Shown one piece after another: positions 45,673-55,294 of a stretch of DNA of 64,000 bases. Source of the stretch: Pseudomonas sp. BCA17 (GTDB taxonomy: Bacteria; Pseudomonadota; Gammaproteobacteria; Pseudomonadales; Pseudomonadaceae). The position numbers and the translations under genes are program-made. Each line of letters opens with the position of its first letter. The first letter of the stretch is position 1. The notes below the pieces were generated by a model. That model was not told the DNA's origin and did no database searches. It saw only the letters and a list, made by a program, of their open reading frames with translations. Location: assembly GCF_004519405.1 (NCBI RefSeq), contig NZ_SGWI01000007.1:186001-250000 (forward strand), given 5' to 3'.

Positions 45673-45833
45673 TCCATGCGCTTGTTGGGTGGGCTCGGAG
45701 ACACACGCGCTTTTTATAAGAAGCCGAAATTATCAAATTTAACCGGCCATGCGTGCAGAAAGTGCCGGTATGCTCGACGTATCGCATTGGCTGCCCAGGC
45801 TTGCGATCTTTTTTGATTGACCAGAGTTGGCCC

Positions 45834-46799
45834 ATGACCCGCGACACCCTTGAACACCACCAGATCCCGATCTACTTCGCTGCTGTCATCCTGGCGACCT
45901 CTTTCGGCCTGCTTGCGCCCATGGCGGCCCAAGGATTTGGCACGTTGGTCATGCCCGCCATTGCGGTACTGATGTATGCGATGTTCCTGCAAATCCCGTT
46001 TCTGGACCTGCGCCAAGGCTTGATCAACAAGCGCTTCCTCGCGGCGTTGCTGCTGGCCAATTTTGTTCTGGTGCCGTTGCTGGTGTGGGCGTTGACCCGT
46101 GGCCTGGTGGGGCACCCGGCTTTGCTGGTGGGGGCGCTATTGGTGCTGCTCACGCCATGCATCGACTACGTGGTGGTGTTTACCCATATCGGCAAGGGCG
46201 ATTCGCAGTCGATGCTGGCGGCGACGCCGCTGCTGTTGTTGCTGCAGTTGGTGTTTCTGCCGGTATACCTGAGTTTCATGTTGGGCGCGCAGTTCGAAGG
46301 GGTGGTGGCTGTGGGGCCGTTTGTCGAGGCGTTCCTGTGGTTGATCGTGGCACCGATGCTCCTCGCGGTCTTGACCATGCCCCTGGCGCGCCGCTCCAGC
46401 GTTGCACGCCTGTGGAGCAATGCCTGGGCCTGGCTGCCGGTGCCGGCGATGGCGCTGGTGCTGTTTGTGGTGATCGGCTCGCAGATCACCGCGGTGGTGC
46501 GCGATATCGGCCTGTTGATGCCGGTGATTCCGGTCTACTTGGGGTTCCTGCTGTTGGCGCCGCTGATGGGGGCGTTGGCATCCAAGCTGTTCGCGTTGCC
46601 TGCCATGACGGCGCGTGCGGTGACCTTCAGCGCATCGACGCGCAATTCGCTGGTGGTGCTGCCCCTGGCACTGGCTCTGCCCGAAGATGTGCGTGGCATT
46701 GCCGCAACGGCGGTCATTCTGCAAACACTGGTCGAGTTGGTGGGTGAGCTGATCTACGTTCGCCTGGTACCACTGTGGGTATGGCCCGCCAATCGGTAA
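45834..46799 (+). CDS. ACR3/BASS-type transporter (arsenic resistance protein-like)
   Basis: From the ATG at 45,834 the 321-residue protein has about ten hydrophobic helices. The segments PAIAVLMYAMFLQIPFLDL, LLTPCIDYVVVFTHIGKGD and RAVTFSASTRNSLVVLPLALALP match the bile-acid:sodium symporter superfamily, in the branch annotated as arsenic resistance proteins. The conserved Cys of TPCID is present. No arsR, arsC or arsH is nearby, so arsenite may not be the substrate. A longer frame from 45,753 adds non-membrane residues and is unlikely. Confidence 0.75.
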   Translation: MTRDTLEHHQIPIYFAAVILATSFGLLAPMAAQGFGTLVMPAIAVLMYAMFLQIPFLDLRQGLINKRFLAALLLANFVLVPLLVWALTRGLVGHPALLVGALLVLLTPCIDYVVVFTHIGKGDSQSMLAATPLLLLLQLVFLPVYLSFMLGAQFEGVVAVGPFVEAFLWLIVAPMLLAVLTMPLARRSSVARLWSNAWAWLPVPAMALVLFVVIGSQITAVVRDIGLLMPVIPVYLGFLLLAPLMGALASKLFALPAMTARAVTFSASTRNSLVVLPLALALPEDVRGIAATAVILQTLVELVGELIYVRLVPLWVWPANR

Positions 46800-46886
46800 A
46801 GCGTGAATGTTGGGGTTTGTTCAGGCGTTATTCAGGATGCGCTGCGGCACCATATAGCCGGCGCACCCTATCTGAAAGGACAACCA

Positions 46887-48494
46887 ATGGATCACCGCAG
46901 TCGTTTTCGCCTGGAGTCCCTGGGCATTTTCCTGATCGCCCTGCTGCTATTCACCTTGGGCATCTGGGATCAGCAACCGCAAGGTTTTGACGGGCGTTGG
47001 GCGCTGTTCATGCAGGAAATGTTTCGCCATGGTGCGAGCCTTTTCCCCACTACCTACGGCCAGCCGTATGCGGATTACCCCGGCACTGCGACTTTCTTCA
47101 GTTTTGTCTTTGCCCGGTTGTTTGGTGCGCCGAATCACTTGGCCAATGTGCTGCCGACGGCGCTCGCCTCGGCAGGGGTGGTTGCCCTGATCTATCGCCT
47201 GCTGGCGCCTGCCAGTCGTCCTTGGGCGCTGCTCACGGTGTTGCTGACGCTGCTCACAACCCAGTTATTGGAAAAATCCCGCTCGGTGTGCCTGGACCAG
47301 ATGGTGGCGTTGTTGTGTGTCGGCAGTTTCTATCTGCTGCACAGCGGCGAGCGCCTGGGGTCGCGGGTGCGGCAGTTGGCGGTTTTTCCGCTGTTCGTCC
47401 TGGGCTTCGCGATCCGCGGGCCGTTGGGGTTGATCGAGGTGTGTGGGGTGGTGTGCGTGTACTGGGCGCTGGGTCGGCCAGGTGAAAGGGTCAAGCGGGT
47501 GCTGGTCCACGGCGTTGTCGGGTTAGGGCTGCTTGCGGCGTGCTGGTGGGCGCTGATGAAGCTTGCGCGGGTCAGTGGTGGCGATGCCTTTGCCGATGAA
47601 GTGTTCAAGATGCAGGTTGGCGGCCGTCTCGATGAATCGGGCGAGCCGTTTTATTTCTACTTCCAGCTGAGCCTGTATCGCTACTTCCCTGTGGTGCCAT
47701 TGGCGCTGGCGACCATGATTGCGCTGCGCCATCGTTGGGCTGAGCGGTGGGCGAATGAAGACGTGCAACTATTGGCGCGTCTCGGCGCTTGTGGCTTGAT
47801 GATTCTGCTCGGCCTGTCGGTGCCACACTTCAAGCGTGCCTACTACATTCTGCCGATGGTGCCGATGTTTGCTGCTGTGGCCGCCTATGGGCTGCTTCAC
47901 GCGCAAGGTTGGTTTGCGGGCGTGCGTCGCAGCTATGAAGGGCTTGTCGCAGCGCTACCGGCTTTGGGCGTGGTTGTACTCTTTGTTTGTCGGCATGCGT
48001 GGCAAAAGCACGGTTACTGGCCTGATGTTTCGTTACCGCTGCTGATCGGTGTGCTGGTCATTCTCCAAGCGGTGGCGTTGGTGGCCTGGCGGCGGGAGCT
48101 GAGGTTGGTGTGGCTCAGCGTCATCGCATTGGCGGCGCAATGGCTGCTGCTGGTGGTGGTGATCGAGCCCGCCAAGGACCTGCAATTCGACACGCGGCGG
48201 TTTGTCAGCCAGGTGGAAACGCTTCGGGTATCGCAGCCCGGCCCGCTGGTGTTTGTCAATCTGGCGCGCGACACCTGGGCGGTGCGCTACATGATGAACC
48301 TGGACCACGATGAGCAGCCGCTGTTTGTGGGGCGTAATGAGCTTGAGAAGTTGAACGCGTTGCCCCGCCCATCCTGGGTGATTGTCTCGCGCAAAGAGAC
48401 TGCCCTGTTGAAAGGTACCCCGGTGGAGCAACTGGCACCCAGCTATGAAGGGCGTTTGAATGACAATCCGTTGATGGTGTTTTTGCTCAAGTAG
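46887..48494 (+). CDS. Family 39 glycosyltransferase (ArnT-like) membrane protein
   Basis: The 535-residue protein begins MDHRSRFRLESLGIFLIALLLF and has about ten membrane helices, with the first periplasmic loop GFDGRWALFMQEMFRHG and a PYADYPGTATFF segment, the region of GT39/ArnT enzymes that takes a lipid-linked sugar. These enzymes use polyprenyl-phosphate sugars to modify lipid A or proteins. AAAGGA precedes the ATG. It stands alone rather than in an arn operon, so the acceptor is unknown. Confidence 0.78.
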   Translation: MDHRSRFRLESLGIFLIALLLFTLGIWDQQPQGFDGRWALFMQEMFRHGASLFPTTYGQPYADYPGTATFFSFVFARLFGAPNHLANVLPTALASAGVVALIYRLLAPASRPWALLTVLLTLLTTQLLEKSRSVCLDQMVALLCVGSFYLLHSGERLGSRVRQLAVFPLFVLGFAIRGPLGLIEVCGVVCVYWALGRPGERVKRVLVHGVVGLGLLAACWWALMKLARVSGGDAFADEVFKMQVGGRLDESGEPFYFYFQLSLYRYFPVVPLALATMIALRHRWAERWANEDVQLLARLGACGLMILLGLSVPHFKRAYYILPMVPMFAAVAAYGLLHAQGWFAGVRRSYEGLVAALPALGVVVLFVCRHAWQKHGYWPDVSLPLLIGVLVILQAVALVAWRRELRLVWLSVIALAAQWLLLVVVIEPAKDLQFDTRRFVSQVETLRVSQPGPLVFVNLARDTWAVRYMMNLDHDEQPLFVGRNELEKLNALPRPSWVIVSRKETALLKGTPVEQLAPSYEGRLNDNPLMVFLLK

Positions 48495-48513
48495 ATGGCT
48501 GATCCAGTGCAGG

Positions 48514-49188
48514 CTAATTGCACTGGTAACCCTCGGGCATCTTGACGGTGTAGTTGCGTTGCATGCGGTCCTGGAAGTTCAGGTTCTGCAGACCCTGTTC
48601 AACCAGGAACGCCTCGACTTTGGCGGCCTGGCAATCTTCGTTGTAGGACGTCGCCCGAAGTACATACACCGCGCGCCTGCTCGCTTCATCCCGGGCAGTA
48701 GCCGTGAACGTGGTAAGCGTGGTGTAGCCGGTTCGCTCCGAGGTACCCACTGGGCCATAGGTGGTGTTGGGTTTGCTGGTGCAGGTCAGTTGGTCGTCTT
48801 TTTTCTTGTTCTTCTTGCACTCGGTGGTGGTGCTGGTCGGTACCTGGCCGTACTCGGTGGCGGTATAGCGGTAAGTGACCTGCCGACTGTCGACATCGAG
48901 CGTGACGGTCATTCTGATCGGTGCATGGTTCTGAGGCAGGGTGGTGTCAGTGAACACCTCTCGAAAGCCCTGGTCCTTCAGAGCTCTGACCATGTCTCGA
49001 AGGTAGTAGCGGGCATTGAGCGTGTTCTGCGCATTGCCCCCGACGGACGTGGTTACCAGCACGGTTGCCTGTCGATCAAAGTGATAGTCCGGATCAGGTG
49101 TCGCGTTGATCGAGACATCCATTTGCGTGGCGCACCCACTGAGCAATGCAGTCAGCAGTAACAGCGCGCAGAACACATACCGGGTCAT
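48514..49188 (-). CDS. Predicted lipoprotein (DUF4136-like)
   Basis: From the ATG at 49,188 the 224-residue protein has a lipoprotein signal, MTRYVFCALLLLTALLSGC, with the acylated Cys at residue 19. The mature part is beta-rich (ATPDPDYHFDRQATVLVTT, TVTLDVDSRQVTYRYTATEY), resembling DUF4136-type outer-membrane lipoproteins; the tail contains ALVE-like QGLQNLNFQDRM. It is convergent with the glycosyltransferase gene, 19 bases apart. Function is unknown. Confidence 0.75.
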   Translation of the reverse strand: MTRYVFCALLLLTALLSGCATQMDVSINATPDPDYHFDRQATVLVTTSVGGNAQNTLNARYYLRDMVRALKDQGFREVFTDTTLPQNHAPIRMTVTLDVDSRQVTYRYTATEYGQVPTSTTTECKKNKKKDDQLTCTSKPNTTYGPVGTSERTGYTTLTTFTATARDEASRRAVYVLRATSYNEDCQAAKVEAFLVEQGLQNLNFQDRMQRNYTVKMPEGYQCN

Positions 49189-49359
49189 CAAATCACTACC
49201 TTGCAGCAAGAAATATAAAAGCTAAACGGTTGAGCCGCGCGATAAACAAGCTGCAGGCGGGGAGACGGTTCGGCGTGATCATTTGAATCAGGCTGTTCCG
49301 TTCTTTCTTGAGTAGAGCCAGGCCTTGAGCTTGCCCGGGCGCCGTTAAATCGCGGGCAA

Positions 49360-49397
49360 TAAAAAACCCCAAGGAATTATCTTCGCTTGGGGTTTTT
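49360..49397 (-). terminator. Terminator of tRNA-Phe
   Basis: On the minus strand AAAAACCCCAAG pairs with CTTGGGGTTTTT around a 12-base loop, with a run of six T, starting about ten bases beyond the tRNA 3' end. Confidence 0.85.
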
Positions 49398-49406
49398 CGG
49401 TATTAG

Positions 49407-49482
49407 TGGTGCCCAGAGACGGAATCGAACCGCCGACACGGGGATTTTCAATCCCCTGCTCTACCGACTGAGCTATCTGGGC
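49407..49482 (-). tRNA. tRNA-Phe (anticodon GAA)
   Basis: The 76-nt minus-strand sequence gives a cloverleaf: acceptor GCCCAGA with TCTGGGC, D-arm TAGCTCAGTCGGTAGAGCA, anticodon stem GGGGA/TCCCC around TTGAAAA (GAA anticodon), T-arm GGTTCGATTCC and an encoded CCA. Confidence 0.96.
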
Positions 49483-49585
49483 AACGGGGCGCATTAAACG
49501 GGTTTTTCAGGGGGTCGTCAAGCAAGTTTTCAAAAAATATTTAATTATTACCGTCGCTTACGTTCCGACCCCGATTTTTGATCAG

Positions 49586-49858
49586 TTATTGAGCAGGTGG
49601 CACGTAGCCGTCGGCCTTGGCGTAATCTTCGCCGGAAAAGAACTTGTCCATTTCGCCCTGCAAGTATTTGCGGTCTTCGGCGTTCATCATGTTCAGACGT
49701 TTTTCGTTGATCAGCAGGGTCTGGTGTTTCTGCCAGTCGGCCCATGCCTGGGCGGAGACGTGATCGAACACATCCTGGCCCTTGGCGCCCGGATAGGGAG
49801 GGCGCTCCAGGCCCGGCAGTTCTTCTTTGTACTTGCGGCACATTACGGTGCGGGTCAT
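49586..49858 (-). CDS. yggX: Iron-sulphur protection protein YggX
   Basis: The 90-residue protein matches YggX in length and pattern: MTRTVMCRKYKEELPGLERPP, with the conserved Cys7, and LINEKRLNMMNAEDRKYLQ. It protects labile Fe-S clusters from oxidation. It overlaps the end of mutY by four bases; MutY is itself a [4Fe-4S] protein, and the mutY-yggX pair is conserved in gamma-proteobacteria. Confidence 0.95.
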   Translation of the reverse strand: MTRTVMCRKYKEELPGLERPPYPGAKGQDVFDHVSAQAWADWQKHQTLLINEKRLNMMNAEDRKYLQGEMDKFFSGEDYAKADGYVPPAQ

Positions 49859-50922
49859 GACAACTCTCCTGCGTTCAATGCATCGGCCGCGCGCTTCAGC
49901 AGTTTTTTTACCGGGGCGGCAAGGCCCAGGCGCGGCGGGGTGGCGAGGTTATACCAGAGCCAGTCGGCCTCGGCCACGTGATGGGCGGTTTCCTCAACCT
50001 GCACCAGCCAGGGTTGGATGGCCAGCTGGAAGTGGCTGAAAGTGTGGATCAGTTCCGGCAGTGCCTGTTGCTTGCCCAGTGCGAGTGCGTGCTGGTTGGC
50101 GAGGTGGTCCAGGTCTTCCAGGTCATCCAGCTCGGGCAGGCTCCACAAACCGCCCCACAGGCCCGTGGAAGGGCGACGATAAAGCAGGATCGCGCCTTCA
50201 GCGTTGGCCAGCAGCGGCATCAGCGTGCGCTTTTGCGGGATGGTCTTGCGCGGCTTGGGCACCGGGTAACGCGTCTCCAGGCCGAGCAGGTGGGCTTCGC
50301 AGCCTTTTTTCAGCGGGCACAGCAGGCAGCTGGGTTTGCTGCGGGTGCAGAGCGTGGCGCCCATGTCCATCATTGCCTGGGTGTAGGCGTTGACCCGGTC
50401 ATGGGGTGTAAAGCGCTCTGCGGTCGCCCACAGTTGCCTGGCGACCTTGGGTTCGCCTGGGTAGCCCTCCTGCGCGGTAAAACGCGCGAGCACGCGTTTG
50501 ACGTTGCCGTCGAGGATCGGCGCACGCAGGCCCATGCTCAGGCTGGCGATCGCGCCGGCGGTGGACAGGCCGATACCGGGCAGCTCGGTGAGTTTTTCGA
50601 CGTCACGGGGAAATTCGCCGCCGTATTCGGCGACGACAATCCTGGCGGTTTTCTGCAGGTTGCGGGCGCGGGTGTAGTAACCCAGGCCTGTCCACAGGTG
50701 CAGCACTTCGTCTTCCGGCGCGGCGGCCAGGGCCTCGACCGTTGGCAGCGAGGCCATGAAGCGATCGAAGTAGTTCAGCACCGTACTGACCTGGGTCTGC
50801 TGCAGCATGATCTCCGAGACCCATACCCGGTACGGCGTGATGCCCTGTTGCCAGGGCAGGTCATGGCGACCGTGGCGGTCGTACCAATCGAGCACCGCCT
50901 GTGAAAATTGCTCGTCTCTCAT
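49855..50922 (-). CDS. mutY: A/G-specific adenine glycosylase MutY
   Basis: This 355-residue glycosylase has the helix-hairpin-helix LTELPGIGLSTAGAIASL followed by the catalytic Asp region PILDGNVKRVLARF, and the cluster ligands Cys-x6-Cys-x2-Cys-x5-Cys (CTRSKPSCLLCPLKKGC). A Nudix-like C-terminal domain for 8-oxoG reading follows. It removes adenine opposite 8-oxoguanine. It overlaps asmA by four bases and yggX by four bases, so the three are co-translated. Confidence 0.95.
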   Translation of the reverse strand: MRDEQFSQAVLDWYDRHGRHDLPWQQGITPYRVWVSEIMLQQTQVSTVLNYFDRFMASLPTVEALAAAPEDEVLHLWTGLGYYTRARNLQKTARIVVAEYGGEFPRDVEKLTELPGIGLSTAGAIASLSMGLRAPILDGNVKRVLARFTAQEGYPGEPKVARQLWATAERFTPHDRVNAYTQAMMDMGATLCTRSKPSCLLCPLKKGCEAHLLGLETRYPVPKPRKTIPQKRTLMPLLANAEGAILLYRRPSTGLWGGLWSLPELDDLEDLDHLANQHALALGKQQALPELIHTFSHFQLAIQPWLVQVEETAHHVAEADWLWYNLATPPRLGLAAPVKKLLKRAADALNAGELS

Positions 50923-53135
50923 CGCTTGAACAGGCCTTTCAGGGCGTCTTTCAGTTGTGGGTTGACCTTGTCGAGCTTCTCTTCAAGCTTGTCGCTGAGC
51001 TTGTTGCCGGCCGCCTTGATCGCCACCTGGGTCAAGCCATCCTTGTCCAGTCGGCACGCCTTGGCGCCCAGCTCCAGCGGACCACGGCAGCGTAGCGGTA
51101 CTTCGATGCCCTGGAAGTTGCTGCCGACCTGGCAGGCCGGGTCCGGAACGTCGCGCTTGTCGCCTTCGACGATGATGCCGACGCGGTAGTCCATGCCCAG
51201 TACGCGCAGGTCGACGTCGCCATTACCATTGACCGTCAGCCCCGGGATGCGCACTTTCAGGTCCGGGTTGCTGGCCACGCCGTTATGGAAGGTCAGGTTG
51301 CCGCGCAGTTCCTGGAATGGCGTGTCCTTGCCCTGTGGCGTGCTGCTCAAGGTCTTGCGGTTGAGCAGGGCAATGCCGGTGCACAGTTGCTGTTCAAGGT
51401 TGGCATTGAGCAGCACGCCGTTATTGATCACGAAGCTGGCAGTGCCGTTGAGGCTGTCGATCAGCGCTTTTTGGCTGTTACCGCGGCCTGTGAGGTTGCT
51501 GTCCAGGGTGACCTGGCCTTTGACCGGAGGGTTTTGCCCCTGGGCCTGCAGGATGCGTTCAACCGGCACTTGCCTGATATGGGTTTGCACCGCCACGACC
51601 GGGATGTCCTGGCGCACATCAAGCGTACCGTTGGCTTGGAATGTACCGTTGTAGAGACCGCCGCTCAGGCTGTCGAGCTTGAGCTGGCCGTCGAGGCCGG
51701 ACGCTTTCAGCGCAGCATTCTGGATCGGCAGCTTGCTCAGGGTCAGTTGGCCGAAGGCCAGGTCGGCGTCCACGTCCAGGGTGCGCAGGCGGATCAGCGG
51801 CAGCAGCTTGTCGGTGCTCCAGGCGCCTTTGGTCGGGGCGTCCGGCAGCGGAGTGGTGCCGCCGGCAGCCATGGCGCCCATTTCGCTGTTCTGGACTTCG
51901 GCCTGGCGTGCGGCGGCTGCACCTTTGGCGGATTCGGATTTGGCCGGTAAGTAGTTGTCGGCGTTGAAGGTGTCGCCCTTGAGCTGAACGCGCAGGGATT
52001 GTTTGGCGAAGTCATCCACGGCGACGCGACCGGTGAAGGTGCTGCCATCAAGCTTCAGGTTCAGGTCTTCCAGGGCCACGCTGGTGGGCGTGCCTTTGAG
52101 GCGGCTGACCAGTTCGACCTTGCTCAGGCTGCCCTCGGCCATGGCTGGCAACGGGTGGCCGATGCTTTCGAGGAACTTGGCCAGGTCAAATTGGGCGACG
52201 GACAGGGCGCCATTGAGTTGCGGGGTTTTGTTCAGGTCGTTGACCTTCAGTTCACCCAACGCCCGCAACTGGTTGGCGGACAGCTTCAGGTTGGTCCATT
52301 CGGCGATATTGGCGGCGAGGTCCACCAGTACCTGGCCCTGGGTGGAGAAGGTCACGGTCTTGCCTTGCAGCGGCTCGCCGGTGGCTTCGCCGCTCAAGCG
52401 CATGTCTTCGAACTGATAGCGTTTGAGGGCGTTCTGGATGCGCAGGTTGCCGTTGAGCTCGGTCTTGACGCGCATCAGGGGTTGGTTGGTGCCCAGGAAG
52501 GCGGTGAGTTTCAGCGGGATGCTGGCGCCTTCGTGCACGGCACCGGCACTCAGTTGGATGCTCTCGGCGCTGAACTGCTTGCCGGTCTGCTCGTCGTTGT
52601 ATTCAACGCGGGCGTTGTTGATGGTCAGGCTGTCGATATCCAGGCGGATCGGCTTTGACGGTTTCTCAGGTTCCGGTTGGGCAGGCTTTTCCACAGGCAC
52701 GGCGGCTGGAGCTTCGGTGCCTGCCACCGGTACGTTCTTGCCGATGTCTTCCCAGTCACCATGGCCTTGCTTGTCGCGGTTCAGGCGAAGGTTGAGGCCC
52801 TCCACGCGCACGTCGCTCATCTGCACTTCGCGGCGCAGCAGCGGCAACACGCGTACCGACAGGCCGAGCATCTGCAGGTCGGCGAACGGTTTGGTCGGAT
52901 TGGTCAGGGTGGCGACGCTGGCTTCGTGCAGTTCCAGGCCCAGCCAGGGGAACAGGCTCCAGCCGATGTCGCCATTGAGCGTCAGCTCGATGTGGGCCTT
53001 GTCGCGGGCAATCTGGCGAATCTCGTCTTTGTAGTCGTTGGGATCGAAGAGGTGGGTCAAGGCGAAGCCGAGGGCCACAATGATCAGCAACAGCCCGAGA
53101 AGTACCAGACCCAGGATTTTGCCGAACGCTTTCAT
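50919..53135 (-). CDS. asmA: AsmA-family outer-membrane homeostasis protein
   Basis: The 738-residue protein has one N-terminal membrane anchor (ILGLVLLGLLLIIVALGFALTHLF) and a long periplasmic part with the AsmA N-terminal domain (LFDPNDYKDEIRQIARDKAHIELTLNGDIGWSLFPWLGLEL) and a C-terminal AsmA-2 region (FVINNGVLLNANLEQQLC). Family members bridge the membranes and affect phospholipid transport. I chose the ATG at 53,135 with AAGGA upstream; an in-frame ATG at 53,162 is less likely. It is the first gene of the asmA-mutY-yggX operon. Confidence 0.9.
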   Translation of the reverse strand: MKAFGKILGLVLLGLLLIIVALGFALTHLFDPNDYKDEIRQIARDKAHIELTLNGDIGWSLFPWLGLELHEASVATLTNPTKPFADLQMLGLSVRVLPLLRREVQMSDVRVEGLNLRLNRDKQGHGDWEDIGKNVPVAGTEAPAAVPVEKPAQPEPEKPSKPIRLDIDSLTINNARVEYNDEQTGKQFSAESIQLSAGAVHEGASIPLKLTAFLGTNQPLMRVKTELNGNLRIQNALKRYQFEDMRLSGEATGEPLQGKTVTFSTQGQVLVDLAANIAEWTNLKLSANQLRALGELKVNDLNKTPQLNGALSVAQFDLAKFLESIGHPLPAMAEGSLSKVELVSRLKGTPTSVALEDLNLKLDGSTFTGRVAVDDFAKQSLRVQLKGDTFNADNYLPAKSESAKGAAAARQAEVQNSEMGAMAAGGTTPLPDAPTKGAWSTDKLLPLIRLRTLDVDADLAFGQLTLSKLPIQNAALKASGLDGQLKLDSLSGGLYNGTFQANGTLDVRQDIPVVAVQTHIRQVPVERILQAQGQNPPVKGQVTLDSNLTGRGNSQKALIDSLNGTASFVINNGVLLNANLEQQLCTGIALLNRKTLSSTPQGKDTPFQELRGNLTFHNGVASNPDLKVRIPGLTVNGNGDVDLRVLGMDYRVGIIVEGDKRDVPDPACQVGSNFQGIEVPLRCRGPLELGAKACRLDKDGLTQVAIKAAGNKLSDKLEEKLDKVNPQLKDALKGLFKR

Positions 53136-53463
53136 GGGCGAGTCCTTGTATGTCGAATTCAAAAATTTAGCCGGAGAGTATAACGCCCGCAGGCCCCCGT
53201 CAGTTCACGGATGGTTACATTGTATCGAGCCCGTGTGAAACGGGATTTTGGCGCCAAAAAATACAGTTATCGCAAAAAAGGTGATGTCATTTTGGTTTTT
53301 CTGTCATTCGCAGGTGCTAATCTGCGCGGGTTCGTCTGCCTTCTGCGACACAGCGTCGCGCCCATAGGAGCTTCTACTCAACAAAAAACGGCCATCGCTT
53401 TGCGTGTAAGGCTGAGTGAGAGAGCGCCCGACGATCAAAAATCAATAACTGGGGGAAACATCA
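53136..53463. other. Intergenic region between divergent asmA and the OFA transporter gene
   Basis: 328 bases; A/T-rich between 53,250 and 53,300. It should hold both promoters. I find no further gene or repeat. Confidence 0.4.
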
Positions 53464-55125
53464 ATGAGCACTAGCACTGCGGCGGGTAGTACTGCCGCGC
53501 AGCCTGCGTTCCTGTCCAAGGAACGCATCATCGCCAAGCCCGGGTTCAACCGCTGGCTGGTTCCGCCGGCCGCTCTGGCCATCCACTTGTGCATCGGCAT
53601 GGCCTACGGTTTCTCCGTGTTCTGGCTGCCACTGTCCAAGGCGCTGGGGATCACTGCGCCCGTCGCTTGCGCGCCGGACATGAGCTTTATCGCCCAGGTC
53701 TTCTCGTCTCAATGCGACTGGCCCATCTCCATGCTGGGCTGGATCTACACCCTGTTCTTCATCTTCCTGGGCTGCTCGGCAGCGATCTGGGGTGGTTGGC
53801 TGGAACACGCCGGGCCACGTAAAGCGGGCGTTGTATCGGCGTTGTGCTGGTGCGGCGGGCTGTTGATCTCGGCGTTGGGTATCTACACCCACCAGATCTG
53901 GCTGATGTGGATCGGCTCCGGGGTCATTGGCGGTATCGGCCTGGGCCTGGGCTATATCTCGCCCGTATCGACCCTGATCAAGTGGTTCCCGGACAAACGC
54001 GGCATGGCGACCGGCATGGCAATCATGGGCTTCGGCGGCGGTGCGATGGTCGGTGCACCTCTGGCTGCGGCGCTGATGGGCCACTTCGCTTCGCCGACCA
54101 GCGTAGGCGTATGGCAGAGCTTCCTGGTGATGGCTGCGATTTACTTCGTGTTCATGATCGGTGGCGCCTTGTCGTACCGCGTCCCGCCGACCGGCTGGAA
54201 GCCCGAGGGCTGGACCGCTCCGGCGAAAAAAGCCAGCAACGCGATGATCACCCACCGCCACGTCCATGTGAACGTGGCCTGGAAAACCCCGCAGTTCCGT
54301 CTGGTATGGCTGGTGCTGTGCCTGAACGTTTCCGCCGGTATCGGCATCCTCGGCATGGCTTCTCCGCTGTTGCAGGAAGTGTTTGGCGGCAAGTTGCTGG
54401 GCGTTGACGTGCCGTTCGGTCAGCTGGATGCGGGTCAGTTGGCTTCCATTGCAGCGATCGCCGCCGGATTCACGGGTTTGTTGAGCCTGTTCAACATTGG
54501 TGGCCGGTTCTTCTGGGCGTCGTTCTCCGACTACCTGGGCCGTAAAAATACCTACTTCGTGTTCTTCGCCCTGGGCTTTGCCCTGTATGCGTTGATTCCG
54601 AACCTGGGGCATCTGGGTAACGTGGCACTGTTCGTGGCGGCGTTCTGCATCATCCTTTCAATGTACGGCGGTGGTTTTGCGACGGTTCCGGCTTACCTGG
54701 CCGACCTGTTCGGCACTCAGATGGTCGGTGCGATCCACGGTCGCCTGCTGACCGCGTGGGCTGCGGCGGGCGTGTTGGGTCCGGTGCTGGTGAACTACCT
54801 GCGTGAGTACCAGTTGAGCATCGGTGTCGAGCGAGCCGCTGCCTACGACATCACCCTGTACATCCTTGCCGGCCTGTTGGTTCTGGGCTTCATCTGCAAC
54901 ATGCTGGTACGCCCGGTGGCCGACAAGTACTTCATGACCGATGCCGAACTGGCCGCCGAACAGGCGCTGGGCCATGACAAAGGTGCAGATGCCTCCACTT
55001 CCCTGGAGTGGAAAGCCGCGTCCGGCAGCGTGCCGTTAGCCATCGCCGCATGGCTGGTGGTGGGCATTCCGTTGGCGTGGGGTGTGTGGGTGACCCTGCA
55101 GAAGACGGCGGTACTGTTCCGTTGA
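53464..55125 (+). CDS. OFA-family MFS transporter (oxalate/formate antiporter-like)
   Basis: The 553-residue protein has about 12 membrane helices and the OFA signature IHLCIGMAYGFSVFWLPLSKALG near its start, a cysteine-bearing insert (APVACAPDMSFIAQVFSSQCDWPIS) typical of the longer members, the MFS loop DKRGMATGMAIMGFGGGAM, and the late FWASFSDYLGRKNTYF. Members exchange small carboxylates such as oxalate/formate. The substrate is not determined. A GGGGGAAA element lies before the ATG. It is monocistronic, with a hairpin after the stop. Confidence 0.85.
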   Translation: MSTSTAAGSTAAQPAFLSKERIIAKPGFNRWLVPPAALAIHLCIGMAYGFSVFWLPLSKALGITAPVACAPDMSFIAQVFSSQCDWPISMLGWIYTLFFIFLGCSAAIWGGWLEHAGPRKAGVVSALCWCGGLLISALGIYTHQIWLMWIGSGVIGGIGLGLGYISPVSTLIKWFPDKRGMATGMAIMGFGGGAMVGAPLAAALMGHFASPTSVGVWQSFLVMAAIYFVFMIGGALSYRVPPTGWKPEGWTAPAKKASNAMITHRHVHVNVAWKTPQFRLVWLVLCLNVSAGIGILGMASPLLQEVFGGKLLGVDVPFGQLDAGQLASIAAIAAGFTGLLSLFNIGGRFFWASFSDYLGRKNTYFVFFALGFALYALIPNLGHLGNVALFVAAFCIILSMYGGGFATVPAYLADLFGTQMVGAIHGRLLTAWAAAGVLGPVLVNYLREYQLSIGVERAAAYDITLYILAGLLVLGFICNMLVRPVADKYFMTDAELAAEQALGHDKGADASTSLEWKAASGSVPLAIAAWLVVGIPLAWGVWVTLQKTAVLFR

Positions 55126-55136
55126 GTTGAATGCAG

Positions 55137-55166
55137 GCAGGCGCACCATCTTGGAGCGCCTGCTTG
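55137..55166 (+). terminator. Probable terminator after the OFA gene
   Basis: GCAGGCGC and GCGCCTGC pair exactly around an 11-base loop, with a short TTGT tail. The T-run is weak, so a hairpin with partial termination is likely. Confidence 0.55.
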
Positions 55167-55294
55167 TATGCACATGTCTATCCTCGCCATACCTCGCTTC
55201 AACTCGTCAGTCTTATCCCCTCCGATGTTTCTGTTTGGCGCCCGCGCCCCTATAATGGCTGCCTTTTTCGCCCAATGATTTTGCGGAGCTGGTG

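Noticed and set aside
45834..46799. Arsenic resistance operon
   Set aside because: Only the transporter-like gene is present; no arsR, arsC, arsH or arsenic-responsive operator is nearby, so an operon call is unsupported.
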